Source of the DNA: Bubalus kerabau
Taxonomy: Eukaryota > Chordata > Mammalia > Artiodactyla > Bovidae
DNA length: 64,000 bases
Direction: 5' to 3'
Assembly: GCF_029407905.1 (NCBI RefSeq)
Contig: NC_073628.1
Span: 48,753,501 to 48,817,500 of the forward strand
In this document: positions 48,241 through 60,214 of the stretch, piece after piece
How positions within the stretch are numbered: the stretch's first letter is position 1
How the letters are laid out: the number at the start of each line of letters is the position of its first letter
Position numbers and translations under genes: made by a program
Notes under the pieces: model-generated
Database searches by the model: none
What the model was told of the DNA's origin: nothing
What the model saw: only the letters and a program-made list of their open reading frames with translations

Positions 48241-49672
48241 TTATAGGTTTACATGTATTGCCAAATTTGAGAGTTTTGAGCCACTTTCTTTTGTATTCCT
48301 ACCCCCTTTCTTCTTTCATGAAATTCTGATCACATGGATATTAGATTTTTTGTTTTATAATCCCACAAACACCCTAAGGTTTGTTCATTCATGGTCTCGA
48401 TTTCCTCTCTGCTGTTCAGATTGTATTATCTTCCAGTTTATTGATTCTTTTCTCTATCTCCTCCTTCATACTGGAAACCCAACCACTGTGCTTTTTAATT
48501 TTGTTATTGTATTTTCTGGGTCTAAATTTTCTACATGTTCTTCTTTATATCTTTTATTCCCTTGTTGAAATGTTTCTATTTCTTTCTTAAGGCTTTCTGG
48601 TGTATCGTTTATATCCAGATTGCTCATAACTGCTCGCAGAAACATGTTTGTCATGGATGCCTTGCTATTTGCCAGATAATTCCAACTTCTCTGTCATTTC
48701 ACTTTGGCATCGATTGTATTTTATCATTCAGTCTGAAACCTTCCTGCTCTTGCTATAAGAAGTGATTTTCAATTAAGCCTGAATATTTTCATATTATATA
48801 GGAACTCTAGATCTTATTTAAACCTTTTTATATTAACTGGCTTTCTCTGACACTATTCAATTGAGAGAAAAGTGAATGCTGTTTTGTTATTGCCAGGTAG
48901 ACGTAGAAAGGCAGGATTGCCAATCAGCCTCCATTGGTACCTGAGGGATGGGTGGTCCTTGTTACTTCTGGGCTGAGTACAAGCTCTGATTCCCCTTATT
49001 GTCTCCACTAACCTTGAACTGAGGGTGGCCTCATTATCCCTGGGAGATGTTGAACCTGCTGACTCCCACCGATACCCTCTTCAGCAGATAGGAGAGATGC
49101 CTTACTGCAAAGTAGGGGTTAAAAAGCCAGGCTCCCCACATGAGTTCCAACAGCTCTATGGGGGAAAGACAGCTCGTTACCAGCTGGCAGCAATGAAAGT
49201 CTTGTGTCTCTGTTTTTCCCCAACAACACCTGTCATTGTTGATTAGCATCTTGTTACAGCCTCAAGAGGGTAGATATCTGGATTCCCTAGGGCTTTTGCT
49301 GACATAGACAGACGTGGGACTGCAGAAACAATGGTATTTGACTAGTTTAGGGAAGTAATTATCTAAATGTTTTCTATCTTGCTCTCTAGCCCCTCTTCTG
49401 ATCATTAGTGAATAAAGAGCAGGTTCTTGATGGGATTTTTGGTGTTTTCAGTTTGCTGGCCTCTTCAGCTCCAAGCCTGGGATATACAAGGCAAAAAGAA
49501 AATTCGGGGATACTGTGTGTCATTCCCTTGGTCCCAAGATTCCTTCCTAGTCTGCCTTCTTCTCTCCATCTTTCTCTCTTTGTGTTTGTTTTATGTGTGA
49601 TGTCCAAGAGTTCTAGTTGTACTTACCAGGAGGACCAGGGGAAATATATTCCATTTCTCCAGAAGAAGAATT

Positions 49673-50043
49673 TCTTTTCTTGTAATTTAGAAATACACTT
49701 TATAAACAGTTAAATTTTTAGCATCTGAATTTCCTTATTTATCTCTATTTCTACTTGTAATGTATTATGTTATCTAATAACATAACTTAATATAGTTAAT
49801 ATAATTTAATATTGTTTTGTCTTCATTGTATTTCCCTATATTTCTCCATATGGTTACCATCTCTTTCTAGCAAAAGTACTGTTTTTTTTGTTTTTGTTTT
49901 TTTTTATAATTAGAGTAATGTAATGGGTGTTATTAACTTAACAACAATAAAGGAGAGACAATTATTTGGGATAAAAAATAATTGTATGTATTGTATGTGT
50001 ACCCTAAGAGGGTAGACCAAAAACTGTGAAACTATAGTTCAAA
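49673..50043. other. AT-rich spacer
   Basis: Contains T-runs at about 49881-49905. No repeat recognised; marks the left edge of a repeat-poor island. Confidence 0.45.
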
Positions 50044-50292
50044 TCACAGACCTAAAAACTGCTGAATTCCTTGAAGTTTCTTTCCCCTCCCTGTATCTAC
50101 CAGGGTGTTATCATAGGGAGTCCGTAGGTATACAGTGTGACTTGAACTGCTCAGTCTATTATGTCTTAGCTCCATCACTTTAGCTTCAACAAGCAGATAC
50201 CCAATATGCCAGAATCTCTCCAGGATCGTTAGAGAAATGCTTTTCGTTTCATTGTCAGGACATGCTGTGTCCCCTGGTAGTGTTTTGTGCAC
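50044..50292 (-). other. Unassigned open frame, 82 codons
   Basis: Lies downstream (on minus) of the frame at 50536-50757, in non-repetitive DNA. It has no membrane segment, no cysteine pattern and no motif that I recognise. It may be 3' UTR sequence of the same putative transcript or chance. Confidence 0.2.
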
Positions 50293-50535
50293 AGTTTCTG
50301 ATTTTCATTCTCCGGGGGTATCTGCAGTTCTGAAACAATTAAGTTCAACCTGGCACGTAAATTGAAACATGTCTTGCAAACATGAGGTGCATGTGGTGAC
50401 TGTAGCAAAACTACACATTGATTTCTGACCTAAGGCTCTCCGAGGAGTGTCCCCGATTTCCCAAGGGTAAAGTTTGTGAGGGAATCTTTGATTAAACTAT
50501 AAGATTAAAGCAAGTTTAAGTGACTGGACAGCTCC

Positions 50536-50757
50536 CTATTCACTGCATGTTCGAGACGTCTTGAGAACATGTGTTATTCTTTTCAAAGTTGGTTGTAAAT
50601 CAAACTCTCTAAATTGCTTCCAGATCAGTCTTTTCAGGCGAAGCATTAAGATGATGGTTCTACCAGCCAAAATGCTAATGTTTGCTCCAATCACACACAC
50701 GATTATATATTCCCCTTTCCTAATATAGAAGAAGGGGATGCCAATCCAGCCAGTCAT
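50536..50757 (-). CDS. Possible small single-pass membrane protein, 73 aa
   Basis: Non-repeat open frame on minus. It reads MTGWIGIPFFYIRKGE, then a 23-residue hydrophobic segment (about residues 17-39, YIIVCVIGANISILAGRTIILML), then a basic tail starting RLKRLIWKQFR. This is the layout of a small type III or signal-anchor membrane protein with the positive side after the helix, hence a cytoplasmic C-terminus. The context gaagcgATGa has a purine at -3, an acceptable start. Local CpGs are kept (cgaacatgc, gccgacc, gagacgtc), unlike the decayed repeats around it. I do not recognise the family. No poly(A) signal or splice site was verified. It may equally be a pseudogene fragment or a chance frame. 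Confidence 0.3.
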   Translation of the reverse strand: MTGWIGIPFFYIRKGEYIIVCVIGANISILAGRTIILMLRLKRLIWKQFREFDLQPTLKRITHVLKTSRTCSE

Positions 50758-51942
50758 CGCTTCTCTAGGTCGGCAGATGTGCTGTCTGCATTAGAAGATG
50801 CTGTCAGCAATTTGGTCACGATATAGCTCAGATTTCTGAGAGCTCACTTGTGTGTCTCCGTGAAAAGACTTTGGCATAAATCCCCAGAATATTCTTCTTC
50901 TGAATACTGAATGTAATATCAGATGAAAGTAGAATATTCAAGCTGAACTAAAGTAGACATTCTGACAGGAAAATATTTTATAGTTCTTCAGACTTTAGTC
51001 TTTGATTATCCTGTTTGAAATGCATGTAAAACTCATTCCTGGGTCTTCTCTTTCAGCTTTTTCTAATAAAAACTTTCATTTTAACTAGACTTTAATGACT
51101 GACTACTTAATAGTGATAAATATGCTGATCATAATAGAAATTCTTACCTAGTTTTCACAGATGAACTCTAATCCATCTGTAAAGCCCTAAATTTTGTGCT
51201 GCTTCTTTTTTTTTTTTTTATTTTTCTGGAAAGGGGGTCCATTGCTTACATTAGAGTCTCAAAGATGTGTATTAATTTAAATTTTTACTATTTTATCTTA
51301 TTAGTAGACCCAGTGATTTAAATTATCTGAAGAAAGATAAAAATAAAGTATGGACCAATATTTATTAAATATAAATATATATCCTCAAATTAAAAAAAAG
51401 AAAAACAATTTACAATTTACAACTAATATTATAGATACATTAATATTACTAAACCAAAGTTACTTTGTTTAACTGTGGAATGTTGATTGTGTATGCCATT
51501 CTGGAACTATTTAAGACAATACAAAATGGGTTTTATAACTTCCAAAATAGCAAATGGTAATTTTTAACTTGTTGAGATCAAGTCTTACTCAATGCCCATT
51601 GACAGGGTCATATATTCACAAGTGGCATTGCTGATTCTACATAAATATGCCTGGTTGACATGAAAAGTTTTTCATAGCTCCTCAAAAGAAAAGTAAAGGC
51701 TTAATAAATAAGAACAGATATTTAAAAATATCATATGCATTTTCAATACTGAATGAAACAGAATAAGCACATTTTACCCTGTCTTTCCCACTGAATGCAA
51801 CTATAAAAACTAGATATAATGCGTGGAGCAGATTTTGAGGGTTCTGGAAACAGTAATACCAGAAACTTGTGTATCATGACTAGAATTCAAAGTAATACCA
51901 AACCAGAGATGAGATTACTACTTTTACCAGGATATCCTTTAA
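50758..51942. other. Repeat-poor, no gene recognised
   Basis: A T-run lies at 51208-51220. AT-rich below 51400. The minus-strand sequence just above 50757 (ttctaatgcagacagcac) could be a splice acceptor for the frame at 50536-50757 but is weak. Confidence 0.4.
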
Positions 51943-52150
51943 GGCTTTCCTGGTGGCTCGGTGGTAAAGAATCCATCTGCAATACAGGAGATGTGGGTTT
52001 GATCCCTGGGTCTGGAATAACCCCTGCAGAAGGAAATGGCCACCCACTCCAGTATTCTTGCCTGAGAAATCCCATGGACAAAGGAGCCTGGAGGGCTACA
52101 GTCCATGGGATCGCAAAAGAGTTTGACACAATTTAGAGCCTAAACAACAA
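51943..52150 (+). mobile_element. Bov-tA SINE
   Basis: Head ggctttcctggtggctcggt, B-box ggtttgatccctgg, body ending acaatttagagcctaaacaac. Confidence 0.91.
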
Positions 52151-52350
52151 CATCCTAGAGCTAAATTAAGTAAAGCCTGAAGGAAATGGCACAGGGTTCA
52201 TCCAGAGAGCATTCTAGAAGACGACTCTAGTTCTGACTTAAGAAGCAGGAAAAGGAACATCTAGTATTTAGATAGACTACAGAAACCACCTTTTTGTATT
52301 TTTCCCTCTTTCCCCATCCTCTTGCATTTGAACACCCAAACAATATTTCT

Positions 52351-52558
52351 GTGTGTGTTAGTTGCTCAGTCATGTCCAACTCCTTGGAACCCCTGGTGGA
52401 CTGTGGCCCACCAGGCTCCTCTGTCCATGGCATTCTCCAGGCAAGAATACTGGAGTGGGTAGCCATTCTCTTCTCCAGGGGATCTTCCTGTCTCAGGGAT
52501 CAAACCTACATCTCCTGTGTTGGCAGGCAGATTCTTTACCATCTGAGCTACCAGGGAA
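52351..52558 (-). mobile_element. Bov-tA SINE
   Basis: Body from gtgtgtgttagttgctcag, head complement gagctaccagggaag at 52544-52558. Confidence 0.92.
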
Positions 52559-52591
52559 GACTGAGGTAAATAAAAGTTCTAATAGAAACCT

Positions 52592-52799
52592 GAGCTTCCC
52601 TCATAGCTCAGTCAGTAAAGAATCTTCCTGCAATATAGGAGAGCTGTATTTGATCCCTGGGTCAGGAAGATCCCCTAGAGAAGGAAATAGCAACCCACTC
52701 CATTATCCTTGCTTGGAGAATCCCATGGACAGAGGAGCCTGGCAGGCTATAGCCCACGGGGTCACAAGAGTTTGACACGACTGGGCACCCACACACAAC
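52592..52799 (+). mobile_element. Bov-tA SINE with TSD
   Basis: Opposite orientation to its left neighbour, 33 bp away. The 8-bp duplication agaaacct lies at 52584-52591 and 52800-52807. Confidence 0.94.
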
Positions 52800-53043
52800 A
52801 GAAACCTATAGGAAGCAAAACTGTGAAACAGGTGGACATTCTGCCCCTTCAGTGGAACTATGGTCCCAAGGAGGTGAGGTGATCCTTCCTTGCCTTTTCT
52901 CTCACTCCACTGTATCTCTGCTTCGTCAAGAGATGGGTATATTTATGAAAGGGCAAGGAAAAAGGATTAACCAAAACCCCAGCTTCCTGGCCACATGACC
53001 TAAAAGAGGGGCTCCAGGGAAAAGGAACCAAAACATCCAGTTA

Positions 53044-53404
53044 AGTTCAGTTCACCTCAGTCACTCAGTCATGTCCGATTCTGCAACCCCATCTATTGCA
53101 GCACACCAGGCCTCCCTGTCCATCACCAGCTCCCGGAGTCTACTCAAACTCATGTCCATTGAGTCAATGACGCCATGCAGCCATCTCATCCTCTGTCGTC
53201 CCCTTCTCCTCCTGCCCCCAATCCCTCCGCTGGGAAGGAGGGTCTTTGCCAATGAGCCAACTCTTCACATGAGGTGGCCAAAGTATTGGAGTTTCAGCTT
53301 TAGCATCAGTCCCTCCAATGAACACCCAGGACTGATCTCCTTTAGGATGGACTGGTTGGATCTCCTTGCAGTCCAAGGGACTCTCAAGAGTCTTCTCCAA
53401 CACC
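53044..53404 (-). mobile_element. BovB LINE 3' end
   Basis: Tail agttcagttcacctcagtca, then the C-terminal complement up to the LRRLLRV segment. A small rearrangement at 53226-53242 (ccgctgggaaggaggg) disrupts the EKTLMLG codons. Inserted in, or at the edge of, the HAL1 to its right. Confidence 0.92.
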
Positions 53405-55333
53405 AGAGAGATTGCAAATAGGGTGGATGGAGCTTGGAAAAGCAACATCATAGAATAATTTATAAACTTCTGAGCTAAAGCTTGAGCTATTTATGTGTGG
53501 ATCTGATAGTAATAAAAATACGAAACAATTTGAGAACTAAACCAACACACAGATCGTCCCCAGGTGGGAGACAGATGCGAATAGTCTAATAAGGTCTTTT
53601 GAAACTGAACCAACAAAGGAACCATTACTGATAGAAGATAAACTAGAACTTGCAATCTGAACATAATTAGATTGTTAACTAAAACAAAAATAAGTTATCC
53701 ATAGAATTTAAAAAAGACAAATACACTCATAATACTCAAAATATCTAGGATATAATTCAAAGTTACTGAGCAGATTTTGGGTCCTAAGATGGTGGAGGAA
53801 TAGGATGGGGAGACCACTTTCTCCCCCACATATTCATCAAAAGAACATTTAAACGCTGAGTAAATTCCACGAAACAACTTCTGAAGGCCGGCAGAGGACA
53901 TCAGGCACCCAGAAAAGCAGCCTATTGCCTTCGAAAGGAGGTAGGAAAAAATATAAAAGACAAAAATTAGAGAAAAAAGAGGTAGGGATGGAGCTCCGTT
54001 CTGGGAAGGGAGTCTTAAAAAGAGAGAAGTTTCCAAACACCAGGAAAAACTCTCACTGCTGAGTCTGTGGCGAGCCTTGGAAGCACAGAGGGCAACATAA
54101 CAGGGAGGAAAAATAAATAAATAAATAATTAAAACCCACAGATTGTGAGCCCAATGGTAACTCCCCCAGCGGAGAAGCAGCGCAGACACCTACACCCACC
54201 ACTAGCAAGTGGGGGCTGTGCAGGGAGGTGCAGGCTGCATGGCTTAGAGTAAGGACCGGGCCTGAATGCCCTAAGGGCAATCTGAGGGAACCAACTTGGG
54301 CTAGCAAACCAGACTGTGGGATAGCTACCACGTGAAAAGCCAGCGCTAACCTAAGACACGGCCAGGCCTGTGCACAGAACAAAGGACTGAACAGAGATAG
54401 CCGGCTGCAGACCATCCCCCTTCAGTGACAGGCAGCCAGAGCCAGAAGGGGGCAATTGCAGCCCCAGAGAGACATTATCTACCAAACTGCAAGCAGGCTT
54501 CCTTGCTAACTAGGACTTCTTGAGGTTCTGGACAGTCAACATCCGCCTGAGAAGGTGCACAGGTTGTACGCCCAGAAACCCAGCAGCAGGGACAGGGGAG
54601 GTGATAAGTCGCAGTGATCGTGCTCGCCAAACACCTCATCACCTGAGCTGCTCGGACCTGGGAAAAGCACAAAACGCAGGCTCAACCGAGTCTGCACCTG
54701 TGAGGACTACCCAAGTGCCTGAACCTGAGTGGCTTAGACCTGGGAGGTACATGCAGCCCAGGGCTGGCCTCGGACGTTTCCTGGTGGAGCAACCTAGAGT
54801 CTGAGCAGTGTGGACAGGAAGGACACATGTGCCGTGAGCGGTGGCAGGCCCATTGTGGCTGAGACACTGCGAGCACATACCAGTACTATTTGTTTGCAGC
54901 TTCCCTCCCTCCCCACAGCACGACTGAACAAGCCTGCCTAAAAAGGTGTCCACCACTGCCCCTTTGTGTCAGGGTGGAAATCAGACACTGAAGAGACCAG
55001 CAAACAGAAGAAGCTAAAACAGAGGGAACTGCCTTGGAAGTGACAGGTGCAATAGATTAAAACACTGTTTGTAGTACCGACTACATGGGAATGGGCCTAT
55101 AGATCTTGAGAAATATAAGCCGGACCAAGGAACTATCAGAAAATGAACTGACCCTACAATACCCACAACAACACCAGAGAAAATCCTAGATATATTTTTA
55201 CTATTTTTACGACCATTCTTTTTTTTTAATTTTTAAAAAATTTTTAAGTCCTCTATTACTCCTTTAATTTTCACTTTTATAACCTACTATTACTTTGCAA
55301 AAAAAAAAATACCCTATTTTTTAAAAGCAAACT

Positions 55334-55338
55334 TCATA

Positions 55339-55376
<38 letters not shown>

Positions 55377-55400
55377 ACTTTTTTTTCTCTTTTTTTTTCT
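55334..55400. repeat. (AT)n(T)n tract within L1 5' UTR
   Basis: A run of TA dinucleotides followed directly by about 17 T and further T-rich blocks. Confidence 0.9.
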
Positions 55401-56479
55401 TCTTTTCTTTAATATTGTATTTTTGACATTCCAAACTCTAGATTTTTAATCTGTGCTTTTTGGTATTTGTATCAATTTTGTACCTTTAAGAATCCAATAT
55501 CCAGTACCCATTTTTACCTGGGAGCGAGATTACTGGCTTGATTGCTCTCTCCCCCTTTGGACTCTACTTTTTCTCCACCAGGTCGCCTCTGTGTTCTCCC
55601 TACCCCCTCTCTTCTCTACCCAATTCTGTGAATCTCTGTGTGTTTCAGATGGTGGAGAACACTTAGGGAACTGATTACTGGCTGGATCTGTCTCTCTCCT
55701 TTTGATTCCCCCCTTTTATCCCCCTGGCCACCTCTGTCTCCTTCCTCCCTCTTCTCTTCTCTGTATAACTCCATGAACATCTCTGAGCAGTCCAATTGTG
55801 GAGTGCACATAAGGAAGTGATTTCTGGCTAGCTTGCTCTCTCCTCTATTGATCCCATCTCATCTCATTCGGATCACCTATAATTCCCTCCTCCCTCCTCC
55901 CTCTTCTCTTCTCCATGTAACTCTGTGAACCTCTCTGGGTGTCCCTCACTGTGGAGAAACTTTTCATCTTTAACCTAGATGTTTTATCAATGGTGCTGTA
56001 TAAAAGGAGAAGTCTTGAGACTACTGTAAAAATAAGACTGAAAACCAGAAGCTGGAGGCTTAAGTCCAAACCCTGAGAACACCAGAGAACTCCTGACTCC
56101 AGGGAACATTAATTGACAGGAGCTAATCAAACGACTTCATACCTACACTGAAACCAAGCACCACCCAAGGGCCAACAAATTCCAGAGCAAGACATACTAC
56201 GCAAATTCTCCAGGAACACAGCCCTGAGCTCCAATATACAGGCTGCCCAAAGTTACTCCAAAACCATTGACATAACTCATTACTGGACACTTCTTTGCAC
56301 TCCAGAGAGAAGAAATCCAGTGCCACCCACCAGAACACCGACACAAGCTTCCCTAACCAAGAAACTTTGACAAGCCACCTGTACAACCCCACCCACAGTG
56401 AGGAAACTCCACAATAAAGGGAACTCCACAAACTGCCAGAATACAGAAAGGCCACCCCAAACACAGCAATATAAACAAG

Positions 56480-57406
56480 ATGAAGAGACAGGGGAATATC
56501 CAGCAGGTAAAGTAACGGGATAAATGCCCACCAAACCAAACAAAAGAGGAAGACATAGGGAATCTACCTAATAAATAATTCTGAATAATGATAGTGAAAA
56601 TGATCCAAAATCTAGAAATCAAAATGGAATCACAGATAAATAGCTTGGAGACAAGGATTGAGAAGACGCAAGAAAGGTTTAACAAGGAACTAGAAGAAAT
56701 AAAAAAGAGTTAATATATAATGAATAATGCAATAAATGAGATCAAAAACACTCTGGAAGCAACAAATAGTAGAATAACAGAGGCAGAAGATAGGATCAGT
56801 GAATTAGAAGATAGAATGGTAGAAATAAATGAATCAGAGAGGATAAAAGAAAAAAGAATTAAAAGAAATGAGGACAATCTCAGAGACCTCCAGGACAGTG
56901 TTAAATGTCCCAACATTCGAATCATAGGAGTCCCAGAAGAAGAAGACAAAAAGAAAGACCATGAGAAAATACTTGCGGAGATAATCACTGAAAACTTCCC
57001 TAAAATGGGGAAGGAAATAATGACCCAAGTCCAAGAAACCCAGAGAGTCCTAAACAGGATAAACCCAAGGCGAAACACCCCAAGACACATATTAATCAAA
57101 TTAACAAAGATCAAACACAAAGAACAAATATTAAAAGCAGCAAGGGAAAAACAACAAATAACACACAAGGGGATTCCCATAAGGATAACAGCTGATCTTT
57201 CAATAGAAACTCTTCAGGCCAGGAGAGAATGGCAAGACATACTTAAAGTGAAGAAAAAAAATAACCTACAGCCCAGATTACTGTACCCAGCAAGGATCTC
57301 ATTCAAATATGAAGGAGAAATCAAAAGCCTTACAGACAAGCAAAAGCTGAGAGAATTCAGCACCACCAAACCAGCTCTCCAACAAATGCTAAAGGAGATT
57401 CTCTAG
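56480..57406 (+). pseudogene. L1 ORF1 (nucleic-acid chaperone), four in-frame stops
   Basis: Start MKRQGNIQQVK, 308 codons plus stop, the usual ORF1p size. Stops occur at codon 12 (taa), codons 33 and 35 (taa, tga) and codon 79 (taa, before YIMNN). From 56720 the frame is open for 228 codons: heptad-like coiled coil (ITEAEDRISELEDRM), RRM (NIRIIGVPEEED), and C-terminal domain (RITADLSIETLQARREW). All damage lies in the N-terminal third. Confidence 0.92.
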
Positions 57407-57457
57407 ACAGGAAACACAAAAAGGGTGTATAAACTAGAACCCAAAACAATAAAGTAA

Positions 57458-59880
57458 ATGGCAATGGGATCATACTTATCAATAATTACTTCAAACGTAA
57501 ATGGGTTGAATGCCCAAACCAAAGGACAAAGATTGGCCGAATGGATATAAAAACAAGACCCCTATATATGTTGTCTACAAGAGACCCACCTCAAAACACG
57601 GGACACATACAGACTGAAAGTGAAGGTCTGGAAAAAGATATTCCATGCAAATAGAGACCAAAAGAAAGCAGAAGTAGAAATACTCATATCAGATAAAATA
57701 GACTTTAAAACAAAGGCTGTGAAAAGAGACAAAGAAGGACACTACATAATGATCAAAGGATCAATCCAAGAAAAAGATATAACAATTATAAATATATATG
57801 CACCCACCATAGGAACACCGCAATATGTAAGACAAATGCTAGCAAGTATGAAAGGGGAAATTAACAATAACACAATAATAGTGGGAGACTTTAATATCCC
57901 ACTCACACTATGGATAGATCAACCAAACAGAAAATTAGCAAGGAAACACAAACTTTAAATGATACATAGACCAGTTAGACCTAATTAATATCTATAGAAC
58001 ATTTCACCCCAAAGCAATGCGTTTCACCTTTTTCTCAAGCACACACGGAACCTTCCTTCTCCAGGACAGATCACATCCTGGGCCATAAATCTGCTGTTGC
58101 TAAGTCGCTTCAGTCGTGTCTGACTCTGTGCAACCCCATAGATGGCAGCCCACTAGGCTCCCCCATCCCTGGGATTCTCCAAGCAAGAACACTGGAGTGG
58201 GTTGCCATTTCCTTCTCCAATGCATGAAAGTGAAAAGTGAAAGTGAAGTCACTCAGTCATTTGACTCTTCGTGACCCCATGGTTCCTCTGTCCATGGGAT
58301 TTTCCAGGCAAGAGTACTGGAGTGGGGTGCCATTGCCTTCTCAGGGGCCATAAATCTAGCCTTTGTAAATTCAAATAAAATTGAAATCATTCCAAGCATC
58401 TTTTCTGACCACAATGCAGAAAGATTAGATCTCAATTACAGGAGAAAAACTATTAAAAATTCCAACATATGGAGATTGAACAACACGCTGCTGAATAACC
58501 AACAAATCACAGAAGAAATCAAAAAAGAAATCAAAATATGCATAGAAATGAATGAAAATGAAAACACAACAACCCAAAACCTGTGGGACACTGTAAAAGC
58601 AGTGCTAAGGGGAAAGTTCATAGCAATACAGGCATACCTCAAGAAACAAGAAAAAAGTCAAATAAATATCTATCTCTACAACTAAAGCAACTAGAAAAGG
58701 AAGAAATGAAGAACCCCAGGGTTAGTAGAAGGAAAGAAATCTTAAAAATTAGGGCAGAAATAAATGCAAAAGAAAAAAAAGAGACCATAGCAAAAATCAA
58801 AAAGGCAAAAGCTGGTTCTCTGAACGAATACATAAAATTGACAAACCATTAGCCAGACTCATCAAGAAACAAAGGGAGAAAAATCAAGTCAATAAAATTA
58901 GAAATGAAAATGGAGAGATCACAACAGACAACACAGAAATACAAATTCTTAGAAAAGTACAACTTCCCAAAACTGAACCAGGAAGAAATAGAAAATCTTA
59001 ACAGACCCATCACAAGCGCGGAAATTGGAACTGTAATCAGAAATCTTCCAGCAAACAAAAGCCCAGGTCCAGATGGCTTCACAGCTGAATTCTACCAAAA
59101 ATTTAGAGAAGAGCTAACACCTATCCTACTCAAACTCTTTCAGAAAATTGTAGAGGAAGGTCAACTTCCAAACTCATTCTATGAGGCCACCATCACCCTA
59201 ATACCAAAACCTGACAAAGATGCCACAAAAAAAGAAAACTACAGGTCAATATTACTGATGAACATAGATGCAAAAATCCTTAACAAAATTCTAACAATCA
59301 GAATCCAACAACACATTAGGAAGATCATACACCATGACCAAGTGGGCTTTATCCCAGGGATGCAAGAATTCTTCAATATCCACAAATCAATCAATGTAAT
59401 ACACCACATTAACAAGTTGAAAAATAAAAGCCATATGATTATCTCAATAGATGCAGAGAAAGCCTTTGACAAAATTCAACATCCATTTATGATAAAAACT
59501 CTCCAGAAAGCAGGAATAGAAGGAATATACCTCAACTTAATAAAAGCTATATATGACAAACCCACAGCAAACATCATCCTCAATGGTGAAAAATTGAAAG
59601 CATTTCCCCTAAAGTCAGGAACAAGACAAGGGTGCCCACTTTCACCACTATTATTCAACATAGTTTTGGGAGTTTTGACCACAGCAATCAGAGCAGAAAA
59701 ATAAATAAAAGGAATCCAAATTGGAAAAGAAGAAGTAAAACTCTCACTGTTTGCAGATGACATAATCCTCTACATAGAAAACCCTAAAGACTCCACCAGA
59801 AAATTACTAGAGCTAATCAATGTATATAGTAAAGTTGCAGGATATAAAATCAACATACAGAAATCCCTTGCATTTCTTGA
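57458..59880 (+). pseudogene. L1 ORF2 (endonuclease/RT), truncated and broken
   Basis: Begins MAMGSYLSIITSNVNGL; stop at 57548-57550 after LAEWI. Endonuclease motifs LQETHL and GDFN (near 57886) remain. A SINE sits at 58093-58344. About 70 bp are missing near 58945 compared with 23940-24045. The RT part is open at 58904-59704 (266 codons: IDAEKAFDKIQHP, RQGCPLSPLLFN). A single taa at 59702-59704 precedes the in-frame FADD at 59750-59761. The element ends about 120 bp later. Confidence 0.92.
58093..58344 (-). mobile_element. Bov-A2 SINE in L1 ORF2, with TSD
   Basis: Short (tgctgttgc) tail, two monomers, the second lacking about 20 bp in two places. The 13-bp duplication gggccataaatct lies at 58080-58092 and 58345-58357, so it inserted after the L1. 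Confidence 0.95.
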
Positions 59881-60214
59881 TCCAAGGGATCAAAGATCCC
59901 TTCCAGATCTTGGAATTTTCTGAGAAAGATTTTAACATAGCTACTAAAAAATTACTCCAAGAGCAATCATAAGCATTATTGAAATGAATAGAAAAAAGTT
60001 ATCAGCAAAAAGAAGAAGAAAGAATATCTAAGCATATTTTATAACTAAGTAAAATAATTAAAATTTTGAAATCTTTGAACGGAGATTACAAGGAAGGTAC
60101 TCAGTGAACTTGAAGACAGATTAACAGAAATTATTCAGTCTGAAAAACACAGGGGGAAAAATATGAAACTAAGTGAATAACACATCAGAGACCTGAGCAA
60201 CAGTAACATAAGAT

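Larger units (their letters stand above)
40250..49672 (-). mobile_element. Ancient near-full-length L1 (L1ME-like), heavily interrupted
   Basis: Read on minus from high to low coordinates: the 5' end (about 49600-49672), a 5' UTR with the paired-cysteine-poor GC segments (48900-49540), the ORF1 region (about 47420-48890), the endonuclease region (45115-45900), the RT region (42755-44370) and the ORF2 C-terminus (40250-41165). Order and orientation are consistent throughout, so I read it as one insertion. No frame survives. It hosts at least eleven younger insertions, listed separately. Confidence 0.75.
53773..59880 (+). mobile_element. L1-BT with 5' UTR but without 3' end
   Basis: Starts at the bovine L1 5' terminus (gggtcctaagatggtggagg). 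It has a ~2.7 kb 5' UTR with a CpG-bearing part at 54060-54960 and a pyrimidine-rich half (55200-55950), then ORF1 and ORF2. It stops at about 59880 inside ORF2, just past the FADD box, with no 3' UTR, no poly(A) and no TSD. It hosts a Bov-A2 at 58093-58344. Confidence 0.9.

Noticed and set aside
54520..54956. Overlapping frames of 94 (+) and 105 (-) codons
   Set aside because: Both lie in the 5' UTR of the bovine L1; open because of GC content.
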